A stretch of 64,000 bases of DNA. Origin: Owenia fusiformis. Taxonomy: Eukaryota; Annelida; Polychaeta; Sabellida; Oweniidae. The DNA lies in NCBI GenBank assembly GCA_903813345.2, contig CAIIXF020000009.1:5946030-6010029 (forward strand), in the 5' to 3' direction. Below the pieces are notes generated by a model. That model ran no database searches and had not been told where the DNA came from. It was given only the letters and a program-made list of their open reading frames with translations. Position 1 is the stretch's first letter. The number at the start of each line of letters is the position of its first letter. The translations under genes and the position numbers were made by a program. Positions 1 through 11,800 of this stretch are shown here, in pieces.

Positions 1-786
1 TCACGCCATTTAAAATACATACAATTATAAAACAATAATATTAAAATCGTCTGGCCCGGCCTGTGTCGACCTTAAAATATTTCCTGTCCACTTTTAGGTT
101 GTGAAAAGCATTGCAAGCTTAAACTCAGTATTGTTGCAAATCATCCCCTGTCAGATATGAGTGTATCGTATGATTGTATCTATGTCTATCAATAGTTTAG
201 GTTGTAATGTTATATACCATTTTGTATGTAATTTATTTTTCTGACAAATATCGGAACTTCGTTCTTTGCAATGATCATATCTTACAAAGGAGTTTACATA
301 TTATACGACAATCATCTATTATTTGTTCTCATGCAGAATATGCCAAATCAAGGTGCGCACTATTGAAAAATATACTCAATCCAACCTCAAATGATTATAG
401 AGGTTCTGATTTATGAACACATCTACATTTACATAAGTGGGGCTTTCTTGTATTACACAATTTGAAGGAAAGTTTAGCATCATGTTCTTGGAAATTACTT
501 TTTATCTTTATCTTGATTTATTGTCTCGTTGACTTTGACTGAGCTATTTTCTTTTCAAAATGTGGCCATACTTTGAAGCCTACTTTGTGTGGATCCCATC
601 TTGCATTTTATACTGAGTTTCAAAGCTATCTAAAGTTATGAACAAATGAAATCGTTGATCGAGAAAGGTCCTATTAGAATTCTACATGTTATTTTACCAT
701 GCGAACCTATTTGCCAGGGTAAAATTAACATGTAATTATTAAACCTAACTAATTGAAGTAAACATGTCATTTCAATTACTTCAAAG
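1..786. other. Intron of the upstream astacin paralog
   Basis: No exon, RNA gene or element is recognisable here. The stretch precedes the terminal exon at 787 and is taken as that gene's last intron, ending in a TTCAAAG acceptor. The catalytic exons of that gene must lie to the left of the window. Confidence 0.5.
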
Positions 787-1070
787 GCACTGGAAGTGGT
801 ATTCCTGCAGACTCATCATCAACTTCATCAAGGACATTTGCTTCAAGAACGTCAAGTAACCCGAGAACAACCTCAACTGGCTCAAGAACAGCCTCGACTG
901 GCTCGAGAACAGCCTCGACTGGCTCGAGAACAGCCTCAACTGGCTCAAGAACAGCCTCAACTGGCTCGAGAACAGCCTCGACTGGCTCGAGAACTTATTC
1001 CCGAACGCCTGTGACAGTAACTAGGCCAAGGTATCCGCCCACAAGGTCTAGAACATATGGAAGACGATAA
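787..1070 (+). CDS. Terminal exon of an upstream astacin paralog (Ser/Arg/Gly-rich tail)
   Basis: Entered in phase 1 after an AG at 785-786, this exon reads 93 codons to TAA at 1068-1070. It begins (G)TGSGIPADS, which matches AGSGIAKDS at the start of the last exon of the complete astacin gene at 16464, in the same phase. I therefore call it the last exon of a tandem paralog. The tail contains five TGSRTAS heptads plus one TGSRTYS variant, coded by a 21-bp tandem repeat at about 876-1001. It ends in a Thr/Arg/Pro/Tyr segment and RR. It has no Cys and no acidic residue except one Asp, so it is strongly basic and probably disordered. The role of the tail is unknown; binding to matrix or acidic polymers is only a guess. 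A possible AATAAA polyadenylation signal lies at 1405-1410. Confidence 0.7.
876..1001 (+). repeat. 21-bp coding tandem repeat (TGSRTAS)n
   Basis: Six in-frame 21-bp units (ACT GGC TCR AGA ACA GCC TCR) differ mainly at the third base of Ser codons (TCA/TCG). The +1 frame is also open across the array, giving a misleading Gln/Arg-rich ORF. Confidence 0.85.
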
Positions 1071-1982
1071 AATGACATCCTTATGTATGGATGCATGGAG
1101 TCAACCCCACATGACCCTCTAACAATATTGATATTTATACAATATCATACACTTAATACTCTGTACACTGTAAAATATTTACTCACTCGTGATCTTATTA
1201 GGAGACTGGTTATAAGAAGTTCAGAGTGGAAACGATAAGTTATTTTACAGTGTGCAATAATGCTAATAATTAAATTATTACTATCGTAATTGAATGCCCA
1301 AATCCCACACGATGTTGGATAATGAGCACCGATTCACATTTTCACAAGGAATACAAACCTTCCATTGTACATATGTCAGGCAAAGTGTGTTACGAGTAAG
1401 AAACAATAAATATTTGAACAATTTTAAACATGTCTTATCTGAGCATCTCACAATCTGAACACTTCTTTTGTCCTAACTTCTTTATCTTCCATTGATTCTC
1501 ATATTTAAAAAAACTGAAATGCGAACACCTGTTAGGCTGTTATTGTGGAACGGGGTCACGCTGTACATAGAATAACGAGAGCAAAATAAAGTGACCCAAC
1601 TCTAAACTTGTCTCTATATCTTTTAGTCAAGATCTCCATCTTTAAATTCACCAAAACAACAGCATGTGATAAAGTAAACAAACCAGTGATCTCCCCATGT
1701 CACTTTTACCGGGGGCTCCCCCTACTTGAAACCAAAGGCCCCCCAGTTGGCACCCAGTTGGCATCTGCATTTCAACCTCTGATTTGAAAAATGGGTGAAG
1801 TAAGCACCTACACGGAGATATTGTGAGCGTAGCTAGTGCTGATTTTTTCAGACTTGAAATCTTGCACCCAGTTGAAAATTTTTTTTGGGGAGAACACTGC
1901 AAACAATACAAATAGGTAAACAAATAACACACTTTTCTTCATGATTTGACAATTGTAAGAAGAAGAATGAATGTAATATAAT
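1071..1982. other. Intergenic region downstream of the paralog
   Basis: No supported gene. A short open frame at about 1648-1932 on the minus strand has no recognisable motif and is considered chance. Confidence 0.4.
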
Positions 1983-2715
1983 AAAGGAGTTGTACTAGTA
2001 TCGATATGATGAACTTTTTGAACACGCGTTTCTCTTAAATCACTCATCAAAAAATTCTGAAAATTTTACACATCGTCAATTTAATGGTCATCTTTTGGAT
2101 GGTAACATTATAATTTGAAATAAAATTGTATCATTTTCTCTATATTGTTATAGAAAACACATCATACAATTATTTTGTTCTTGGTAACATATAATGAAAT
2201 GAAACATCTATCCGAACCTCATTGGAACAAAACGACATAAACACAATGTGTTTAGATCTCTCAATATTGTAATTGTACAAAGGAAAGTTTGGTTGATTTT
2301 AAAAAAGTATCTTGTTAATGAAATAAAAGGTTTATCTTAATTTTTATCTATTTTGGGTTTTTTTATTTTAAGTTTTTGCATACTTTTTGTTAAATCAACC
2401 AACATTTCCTTTGTGTAACTGTAACATTGAGAGGTCTTAGAAAATGTTGTATATGCTGTTTTGTTCCAACGAGGTTTGGAAAGACATTTTATTTCATTCT
2501 CAAGAATTTGTAGAAATGAACTAAAACCAATTGGACTAAAAACAAAAATGTTAACAAAAACACTTGTATAAAATATATAAATAATTTTTGCATTAAATTG
2601 TTGCCAATCAGTCAACATTATAAAAAGGATCGTGTTTTTTACAGAATGTTTTCAATAATTGGTTTAAGAGAAAAACATTGTTCAATTCAGTTCACCATAT
2701 CGATAACTATCCTTT
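1983..2715. repeat. AAAGGAGTGG-family inverted-repeat element, copy 1
   Basis: A MITE-like element whose ends carry AAAGGAGT...TATCGATATG and the TTTCTCTTAAA motif in inverted orientation. It runs opposite to copy 2 (2862-3595) and matches the copies at 20766 and 58949. No coding capacity is seen. Confidence 0.7.
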
Positions 2716-2861
2716 GACATCATATTGTCAGCCTTAAAGGCCCCATATACACTTTTGCTTATATTAAAGTCTTACCGAATGTTATAAAAATGTGATATGT
2801 GAAACTTTGTTTTTAAATTTCAAAAATTGATTTTTGAAGGCCCTTTAGTTCGAAAAATCGT

Positions 2862-3595
2862 AAAGGAGTGGTATCGATAAGGAGAACTGAATTCAACAAT
2901 ATTTTTCTCTTAAACCAATCACTGAAAACATTCTGTAAAAAACGGTATTTTATGTAATGTTTACTAATTGACAACAATTTAATGCGGAAATTATTTAGAA
3001 ATATTTTATATAACTGTTTTTGTTAACATTTTTTGTTTTTTAGTCCAATTGTTTTTGCATCTTTCTACCAATTCTTGAGAATGAAATAAAATGTCTTTCC
3101 GAACCTTGTTGGAACAAAATAGCATATACAACATGTTTACACCTCTCAATATTATAGTTATACAAAGGAATTTTTGGTTGATTTTAAAAAAGTATTCACA
3201 AAAGTAAAACAAAATCCCCAAAAATAGATAAAAATCAAGATAAACCTTTTATTTCATGAACAAGATACTTTTTTAAAATCAACCAAAATTTGCTTTGTAC
3301 AATTACAATATTGAGAGACCTAAACATGTTGTGTTTATGTCGTTTTGTTCCAATGAGGTTAGGAAAGATGTTTCATTTCACTCTGGAAACATGCTACCAA
3401 GAACAAAACAAGTGTTTTCTAAAACAATATAGATGAAAGTATATATAGACTATATATATATATATATTTCAAATTATATTGTTACCATTCAAAAGATGAC
3501 CATTAAATTGACGATGTGTTAAATTTTTAGATTTTTATGACTGGTTTAAGAGAAACGTGTGTTAAAAAAGTTCTCCATAACGATACCACTTCTTT
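2862..3595. repeat. AAAGGAGTGG-family inverted-repeat element, copy 2
   Basis: Starts AAAGGAGTGGTATCGATA and ends in the imperfect inverse CGATACCACTTCTTT. Subterminal motifs are TTTCTCTTAAACCA and its complement. The interior contains a TA microsatellite near 3453-3468. Lies about 150 bp from copy 1 in opposite orientation. Confidence 0.75.
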
Positions 3596-5570
3596 ATTTA
3601 AAACTAAATTTAGAGCCCACAAATATGTTTTAATAACCCATTTTTCACACCAATGTGTAGAACTTATCCTCACGTGTAGAAGAAATGAACCCATCTATGC
3701 ATAGAAGTGGTTCAAAGAAAAATGCATTTCAAAATTTTAGTTCTCATAGAAATCAATGGTAGGACAATATCTAAAACATAATAAATTCTTCCTTTCAATC
3801 TAGATATGCAATCAATATTGGTTTATTTTGAAAGTTTAGCGTATTTAGAATTTTTTTTTAAAAAATTGATCTTTGCACCCTAATCACGATGTCATTAAGG
3901 GGGCACAAGTTTTTTAATATGCTGATCCATTTAAATGGCACATTAGGTATGACATTTTACTATTCAAATAGTACATCCTTTGACAACTTTTTCCCCTTGA
4001 AATTTTTATTTCAAAAATCTCTAAAATAACTTTATAGTCATGAAAAATAGTAAATGAATGTTAAGAACATATTTTGCAACTTTAGATGGAGCCTTTAGAT
4101 TGTATTTGTATATGCTTGAAAGAGAGTTTTTCAAGTAGACGTGCTTTTATATATTTCTTTCAACGGTATCGTCTCCCGTGACGTAATTATCCTGTCCTTT
4201 AATAATTTCTTGATGTATTGCATCTATCTTTGCCCATAAGTATATTTAAAGTTGCATGACTCCAACTCTTAATTCCTTTAAGATTCATCTTCCACCCCAT
4301 CCTTTCACCTTGAAACAGTTTTCAATAGAAACCTTATCGCTTTCACTGAAAGGCATCGTTAATCCTTCCAAATTGAAATTTTGGACAGAACTGATTTTGG
4401 ATACAGGGAACAATAGAACAAAACAATAGACCTGAGACACAGATAAGATATTTAGAGATCAAAACTGATCTCATTGCGTAGCTCTGTTATTAGATTTTTA
4501 GACATGCATCTTTGAATTTTTCAATACTAACATAATATAGAACTGATCTATTTTTAGGGCTTACTAATGATACCATTAGCAAAACCGCGTTTTGTTTTGA
4601 ATAATTAAATCGGGAATCTTTTATCGTATGATTAAAGTTAAAACTCTTTCTAAGACTTAGAGAATTGTGTTGAGGTTACACCGAAATCGTATATATTTCC
4701 TTCTGATTTTATTGAAACAGTACAAAAAAAGTAATGGTGAAAAAGGCCAAAGAATTAACCATAATGAGATATCCGACTTTGAACGAGTCCAGACCTTTAT
4801 TACAACATGGGTATTTAACAAGGATTTCCGAGTACAGAGAATTCATTACCTTGTATAGATTCATTGAGTGATGTCAGCTCTCAAAGAGGGGTTCGTCATT
4901 TAAGAAAAACTATTGATGATTTCCATGGGTTTTCTACATTCAATGGAAGCAGCTTCCACACATTCTGGTTATCAGAGTCTTTATCTTTATCTTTTAAAGT
5001 ATTGTAGAGACTATGTATCCCACAATGGCATCCACAAGGCATTTCCCGAAATGCAATTCAACGGTAGCGACCTCTATATGTCAGGCTCTGATCATTACAA
5101 TATTGAATATGAACTGTAGCAAACTGTTTTGAAAAAATAGAAGTTTACAGATGAGATTTTTAGATTATCAGGATGAGGATCATAAATTCTTAAAACTGAA
5201 TGTTGAAGTATTAATTCCATACAACTGATTTGGATGCTAAATTGTTATTTGTATCGACACAGTATCATATACTCCATCAATGCGGTATATTACAATGACA
5301 AACAATCGAACAATATGCAATACGAATGTCTTTAATTAATTTGACAATAGATTAATTAAATTACTTTTGTTATATAATCCTCTATTTATCAATTTATTAA
5401 TAGCTGTTTGTTTCAGATTATTGTACAGCATGCTGCGGATATTCCCAGGCCCTCACCATGTATTGTTTTAGGATAGATAATCTCGCTATGTTACCGTTCC
5501 GCTTCCACGCTACTGAATCCCGCGACATGCCAAACTAGCCTACTCGCCTTAAATAGGAATTAACGGTTGT
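3596..5570. other. Intergenic, no supported gene
   Basis: AT-rich sequence. Open frames at 4667-4858 and 4913-5119 are short, lack motifs and have no splice context. Confidence 0.4.
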
Positions 5571-5577
5571 TATATAA
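5571..5577 (+). promoter_or_regulatory. Possible TATA box of the astacin gene
   Basis: TATATAA lies 77 bp upstream of the start codon at 5654, predicting transcription start near 5600. The first ATG downstream of that point is the signal-peptide ATG. Confidence 0.35.
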
Positions 5578-5653
5578 CAGGTATTGAATAAACAGAAAAA
5601 CACAGGGACCAAATAGTGATTTTAATCGCCAGAGAGTCTGTGAGGATTTCAAT

Positions 5654-5870
5654 ATGAATCCTAGATTTCTACTTAGCGCATTTGGACTAGTGTTTCTTTT
5701 AGCGACTTACGGGGTTCAAACATCAGAAGATGTGTTCGAAGACACACTCAGGGACCTGGAATCTAGAGTAGAAATAATTGAAAATCATTTGGAACTGGAC
5801 AACAAAGTAGACACGCAGAAATCAGATGAGAAAAAAGAAGTGAAATCAGGAGAGGGGGGAACTAGTGCGA
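5654..5870 (+). CDS. Astacin gene exon 1: signal peptide and propeptide start
   Basis: Begins MNPRFLLSAFGLVFLLATYG, a classic hydrophobic signal peptide. Ends in phase 1 at a GTGAGT donor (5871). Confidence 0.8.
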
Positions 5871-8800
5871 GTGAGTATATTAATTTAACTACTACTTCTG
5901 ATAAAATGTAAAAAAAAGTATTCAACTTTTATAACTGTTGATTCTGTTTTTCCAGTTTTATTGAGATATACAAGTAATTAAGTGATTTATTTTTTATGAA
6001 GATCTTCTATTTTTGCATCTATTGTGTCTATTGCAATAGGTATAGCTCTATATGACAGGTATGAAGGTGATTTTGGAACACAAGTGACAAATAAAATCAA
6101 CATTCGCAAGTTGAAACCACCAACTGATCCTTGCGAGAAAATATATTTAGCAGAAACTAACTTTCAATCAAAATTAAATTGTATTTTTATAATATCAAAA
6201 ATGACCAAGAAAGGATTGCCCAACCATTAAATTTAAGAGATGAAGCACTAAGCTCAGAGCGCAAGTGAGGCATATACATGTATATCATGATGGTCTGATA
6301 ATTTTACTATTGAAAAAATGGAATTATGTCTTGAATTCAAATATCGTATTCATAAAATGGTATGTATTTTGGAAGTCTTGGCATTTTTGCTAAACATCCC
6401 ATGATAAAAATGGATATGCAACTATTAGAGAAAACATTTTATATTTTAAGCCCAATATTAAAAATAGCTTTTCTTTGTCTCACCTACATGTACATTGTCA
6501 GATTAAGGTGTGTTTTCCATAAAATGGTATTACTAATGCTTTAGTAATTTACATGGTTACCATTTACACTCTGCTCAATTACATGAATAGCTTTGTTCAG
6601 ATATTTTTCACATAGGCGGGACAACAGATATATTACAAAATTGTTAAGATAATATATTTGAACATTTTCTATTGAATAATGCATACAATGTAAATCTGAT
6701 CGTGAAAACAATAATCAAACAAACAGATGTTTAAGTGCAAACAAAGTAAATATGTGTGTAAATTGTAAATAATGTTTTTATACTTCATGTCATAATGGCA
6801 GAAAATATTCACATATGTGGAAGAAATACACTGAACTTAGCTGAAATACTGGAAAATAGTGCAATCATATATATCGAGCCACGGTATTACTTATGACTGA
6901 GGAATACATTGGTTTAACAGTACTTAAGCAGTAACAGTACTTAGATTTTATAAAAATAGCTGGGCATTATCTTTCATATTTGTATATTCATGCAAAATTG
7001 TAAATGTTTCTCAAAACCTTCATTTCTTGTATACACATAGATTATCCTATATGAGGTCTAGGATATCGAGATTATCCCGAGGTCAATGTACTTTCTTCCC
7101 GCTAAGCCGGATATGAATTATCTCTTATACTAGATAAGAACTTTTATGTCCTACGTTTTGTTTAGCTGAATATATTAATTTTGATTGACACATCCAAGAA
7201 GGTGGCAAATCATTTCAATACACTTATTTATCAGATATTCTTATTTATCAGAGTCTCTTTTTATCTGAAGCTTGTAAGACTCTCCTCTAAGGGATTTAGA
7301 GACTGTGGATCCCACAGCGAGTTTGCAATAACAGCTTCCCACTCTGACCAGAGATCAAACAGAAAAGTATAATACATAAAACATTGAACCACAGTTTTAT
7401 TGTTATAACAAACCAAATCAACCACGATGAAGGCAATAATGATTTTCATAATATTTTTCCATCTTTAATTTGAGATTGAAAACATCGTTCTTACTTGGCA
7501 TGTTTAATACAACTATTTTTGCTACAAATTTTGTAAATTAAAGAAGTTGATTCAGCACTTCCAATCCCTTCAACCATTCACGTTTCATTTTATATGTATT
7601 GATCCTGTCCCTAGCTCCGATTTCGTTACTCGGATTGGCATCATTTTGTTCCAGACACTCTTTAGAATAAATTCATCTTCGGTGGAATAAAAATGTGTGG
7701 TAAACGAATTCGCTATGGGCAGTTAAAGAGGCGCCATCTATTCATTTTCAAACAGGGGGTAGGGGTTTAAAATAATTTTTTAACACATTTTAATAGTAAA
7801 ATGACGTTGAAATACTAATAGAATCTTATCAAAAACATTTATTTACAATTGGTTTGAATTTTCTTGTGTGTATTAGGGGGGTGAAAAAAGGACTTCACTA
7901 AGTGTTTTACCAAGAGCAACGCATATCATTTTCGATAAATAAGAGACTATGGTGGCATATATATCTTATAAAATTTTAACAGACACTCGGCAAAATATTT
8001 CAACTTGACAATAATACCTGTATGTTGTTGTAAACCAATATGCACATATGGGTTTTTTAAACGTTTGATTCGACATCATGTTCTGCATTCAAGGTATACC
8101 ACACACGCTTGTATTTCCTACTGTAATCGTTACTTTATCGTTACTTTATCTTGTATCTATTTCTGTGTTATTTCTGTCCTCTCCCAAAGTTTTGCATAAT
8201 GCCTTCTGGTCATTTCACAATTGTCAGGCATGTTTTTCTATGTATTGACTATGTATTGACTGAAGTGACAAACAAATATTTAAAAACTGTTTTCCATGTC
8301 AAGAGCGCTTTGTAATTGTAAAATAAATTCTCCAACAATCTACAAGTTTTGTAATTGTAAGGATAACATGTCCATGCCCAATAGGCTTTGGATTGTGATT
8401 TTTTATTTATTTATTGGATACTGGGGATTCGTTAGCCATTTGACTGGTTGTGCTCTTAAGTTGCTCTCTTTCATCCGTATTTTCTAATACTCGTTGATCT
8501 CTCTTTCATTCTTTGGGCACTTCCAGTTTGATATCTGAAGGTGGGCGGATAACTTCATTCGGAACCATTTTTGCACTGTGTCCCATTTAACCTCAATCTC
8601 AAGCCTCAAATCATACCCTTTTTAAATTCACGGTGTTATTGAGAAAAAATCTTCTACATTGTAGGTGAGGAGGAGGGCGAGGATGAAGGTGCGGCAGAGT
8701 ATGGAGGTAAATATATACAGGAGTTATCATCGGAAATTAAATATAGGGTATCACTAGGGAAATATTGATATCAATTGAGGGAACGCAGTGACTAAGGGAA

Positions 8801-11800
8801 GATATCAATACGTTCCCATTTCTCCTATATCTATCTCGAGCCTGACCGAGTGAATAACGAATGTATACCTTATCCGCATTTGAAAGTTGTATAAATACTC
8901 AGTTTAGTACATTTACTGCAACTATATGTATTTTCCAATATCATAACTCCGTGTTGATATCTTGATATCACCTATATATATTTTCTGTTACTTTAAAAAT
9001 AATGTATTGATGTTCATCCGAATCAGAAATTCTCTTAAAGGTATCTTGTCTTTGGTAATTAATTCGTTGTCTTAGTGGATCACAATTATATGCATAATTC
9101 TTACTAACATTTTAACAAATACACACGTACATCACATGGCATTTTAGATAAGGCAGATGGCGATATAGCCGAAGATGAGACTACTTTTAGAGCTGGCGTC
9201 GTAGCCATACAGTTTTGGCCAGAAGGGAAGGTTCAATATGACATCGATGAAACTACTTTAAGTAAGTTGAAGTTTGAATTAATGCTTTCATTAACAAATT
9301 GAAAAATATAATTCAACGAGAATTAACGTTTATCACATGATTGTGTTATTATTTGAGAAATACTACACATATAGTATATTATGTGAAGTGGGATATCTGC
9401 ATATATATTTGTTCTGTCTTTAGGACATATAAATATAAATATAATAGTATAAAATAAATATAAATATAATATTTTTGTGAAACCGATGCATTCTTTAGCA
9501 CAAAGTATAGAAGCGGGAAAGGAATGGCTTATTGACTGAACCATCCTTCAACCAGTACTGAACTGCTTTTTTCATTTTACATGTATACCTACATATGTGT
9601 GAGACGTTTAAAAGAACAGGTGTAAACTCAATTATATTTCGTAAGACGTCTTGAAAATGGTGGTGTAAACTCAACATACTTTTTCTCAAACGTTTTAGCC
9701 AAGACGTCTTGGAATGTCGCGTGTAGTATAAATAGGGCTATTGAGAATAAGTGGACGGGTATGCTGCAATCTTATTGAGGGATTCTTATATTTGGATATG
9801 ATATCCATCATAACATTAACCGTTTATTGTGTTAACAGCTCGCGGCTGCATGGTCAACATAACAAAGGCCTTGAAGGAAATTGAGATGAAAACTGCGGTA
9901 GGGGGTGCAAAGTGTATCCAGTTTATTAAGAAAACAAGTTTCATGACTTCGAACTTTGTCCATTTCACGAGGAAGGATGGGTACGTATACAAAAAAACAA
10001 GTTAGAAAATAGTTATGACTGTTTTTTTCCAATACCATACCTGTTATCTATCTCTTATACACAAATCTGCGATTCTTATTTACGTATATGAATTTCAAAT
10101 TTTATTTTTTATCATTCACATTCTTGAATCATTATGCAGGGCTAAATAATTCCAGATGCTGGTCTAAGGTTGGGTGTAAGTCGGGGAAGCAGGAGCTGTC
10201 AGTAGGGTTTGGTTGCTGCTCTGTAGGAACTATAATGCACGAGGCTCTACACGCCCTCGGATTTTTCCATGAGCAGGCTAGATCAGATCGTGACAAGAAC
10301 ATTGATATAGTATGGAGCAACATCAAACCAGGTAAAAGGATACTGTAGTTTGGCAAATGAGATTCAAAAGAATGCCGTTATTTGTCCGAGGGTTTTGATA
10401 TACCGTTTAAAAGGGAAAGGGTCAGGAATAAGGATAGATATCATACTAACATACTAGACAGGTTCCAATTCAAATAATTCAAGTTTTTGAGGCATTTTTT
10501 AGAAAAAGCAACAGACCTATTTTTACTAGATCAGTTTTTCATGCTGATAAAGATATTAAAAGATGACAGCTCAACGGGGTGGTCACGACACTAAATTTTG
10601 GCATTTTTACCCCCCTAGGAAAATATTCTAGGGGGTACTATGAAACTAGTTCATAACTCAAAGGATATATGAGCTATTGTTCTGAGTTGTACACCATACA
10701 TTGCTAGTACAAATATGAATACTATCCTAAAGTTATAGGTTGATACCCTTATTGGTCTCAGAAAAATACAAAAAACAGGAAAAAGATACGCAATTTTTGT
10801 CTTGCCAATTTTATATTTGTAGCTTCAAGCACAATATGACAGCTTTAACAGCTCATAGTAGTATTCTAGAAACATTTCCAAGCTATGTGTGGTATTGTAA
10901 TACAACTATTTTAGTTATGAAGTACTATTTTGTAATTTTATTATGACTTTATAGTGCCCTACCCCTGGAAAATTGAAGAAAGTGGATGTGGTGAATTTTA
11001 TCATTTTGCAGCATTAAGTTAGAAACATGTATTGATAGACACCAAATCAATAAATTCATACCATCATCAAATGTTAGGTGACATTCTAATTCATGTATTA
11101 CTAGAATATAGGACTTAAGATATTTCATATGTAAGTTTTCAATTTTGTACATGTATCATAATGAAATCTAGTGTAATCACATACTACAGAGGTTGGCATA
11201 CAGTCTGGACATTGACATAAAGTCTTAACATTATAATCATCAACTGATCTCATTTGAGCAACTAGACTATGGTGGTCATCATGCACAAGTAATGTAGAGT
11301 AGAACCTGCTAAGTGGAACACCTCTGTAAGTGGAACACCTCCCAAGTGGAACGCCTTTTCAAAGTCCCGTTTTAAAAACCCATTGACTTAATGTTAATTG
11401 AACATTTGCAAGTGGAACACCTCCAAACTTGAACAGTGAACACCCTATATTGAAAAATTAACCTGCTAAGTGGAACAGACAATTTCCATAGATTTCAATA
11501 TTGAAATATGTAAACAGAATTAATCTCCTTCAATGATATCTGGGTATGAAAACAGGGAATACTGTGATAATTGGCAAATTAGGACTTTAATGGATTTTAA
11601 TGGATTAACCTCTTGTAGAGGTCAACATGTGATGCAACCAATAATTAATTTGATAATCAGCAAATTAGGATTTCATAAGATTATCATTCAGAAAATTGGA
11701 TTAACCTCCTGTAGAACTGGACATGTGATGCTACCACTAATTAATATCCCTTGCTGTTTGTTTCAAACTTAATAAGTAAGATTAAAAATGTCATTTAAAA

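Noticed and set aside
796-1014. Gln/Arg-rich open frame with repeated REQPRLA
   Set aside because: It is the +1 frame of the 21-bp repeat coding for TGSRTAS. The other frame has the homologous counterpart at 16464, the correct phase and the stop.
9980-10156. Apparent frame break between astacin exons 4 and 5
   Set aside because: It arises only if the first CAG (10139) is used. The acceptor TTCCAG ending at 10155 restores the frame and gives the conserved G-CWS motif, with the same 176-bp exon as the paralog.
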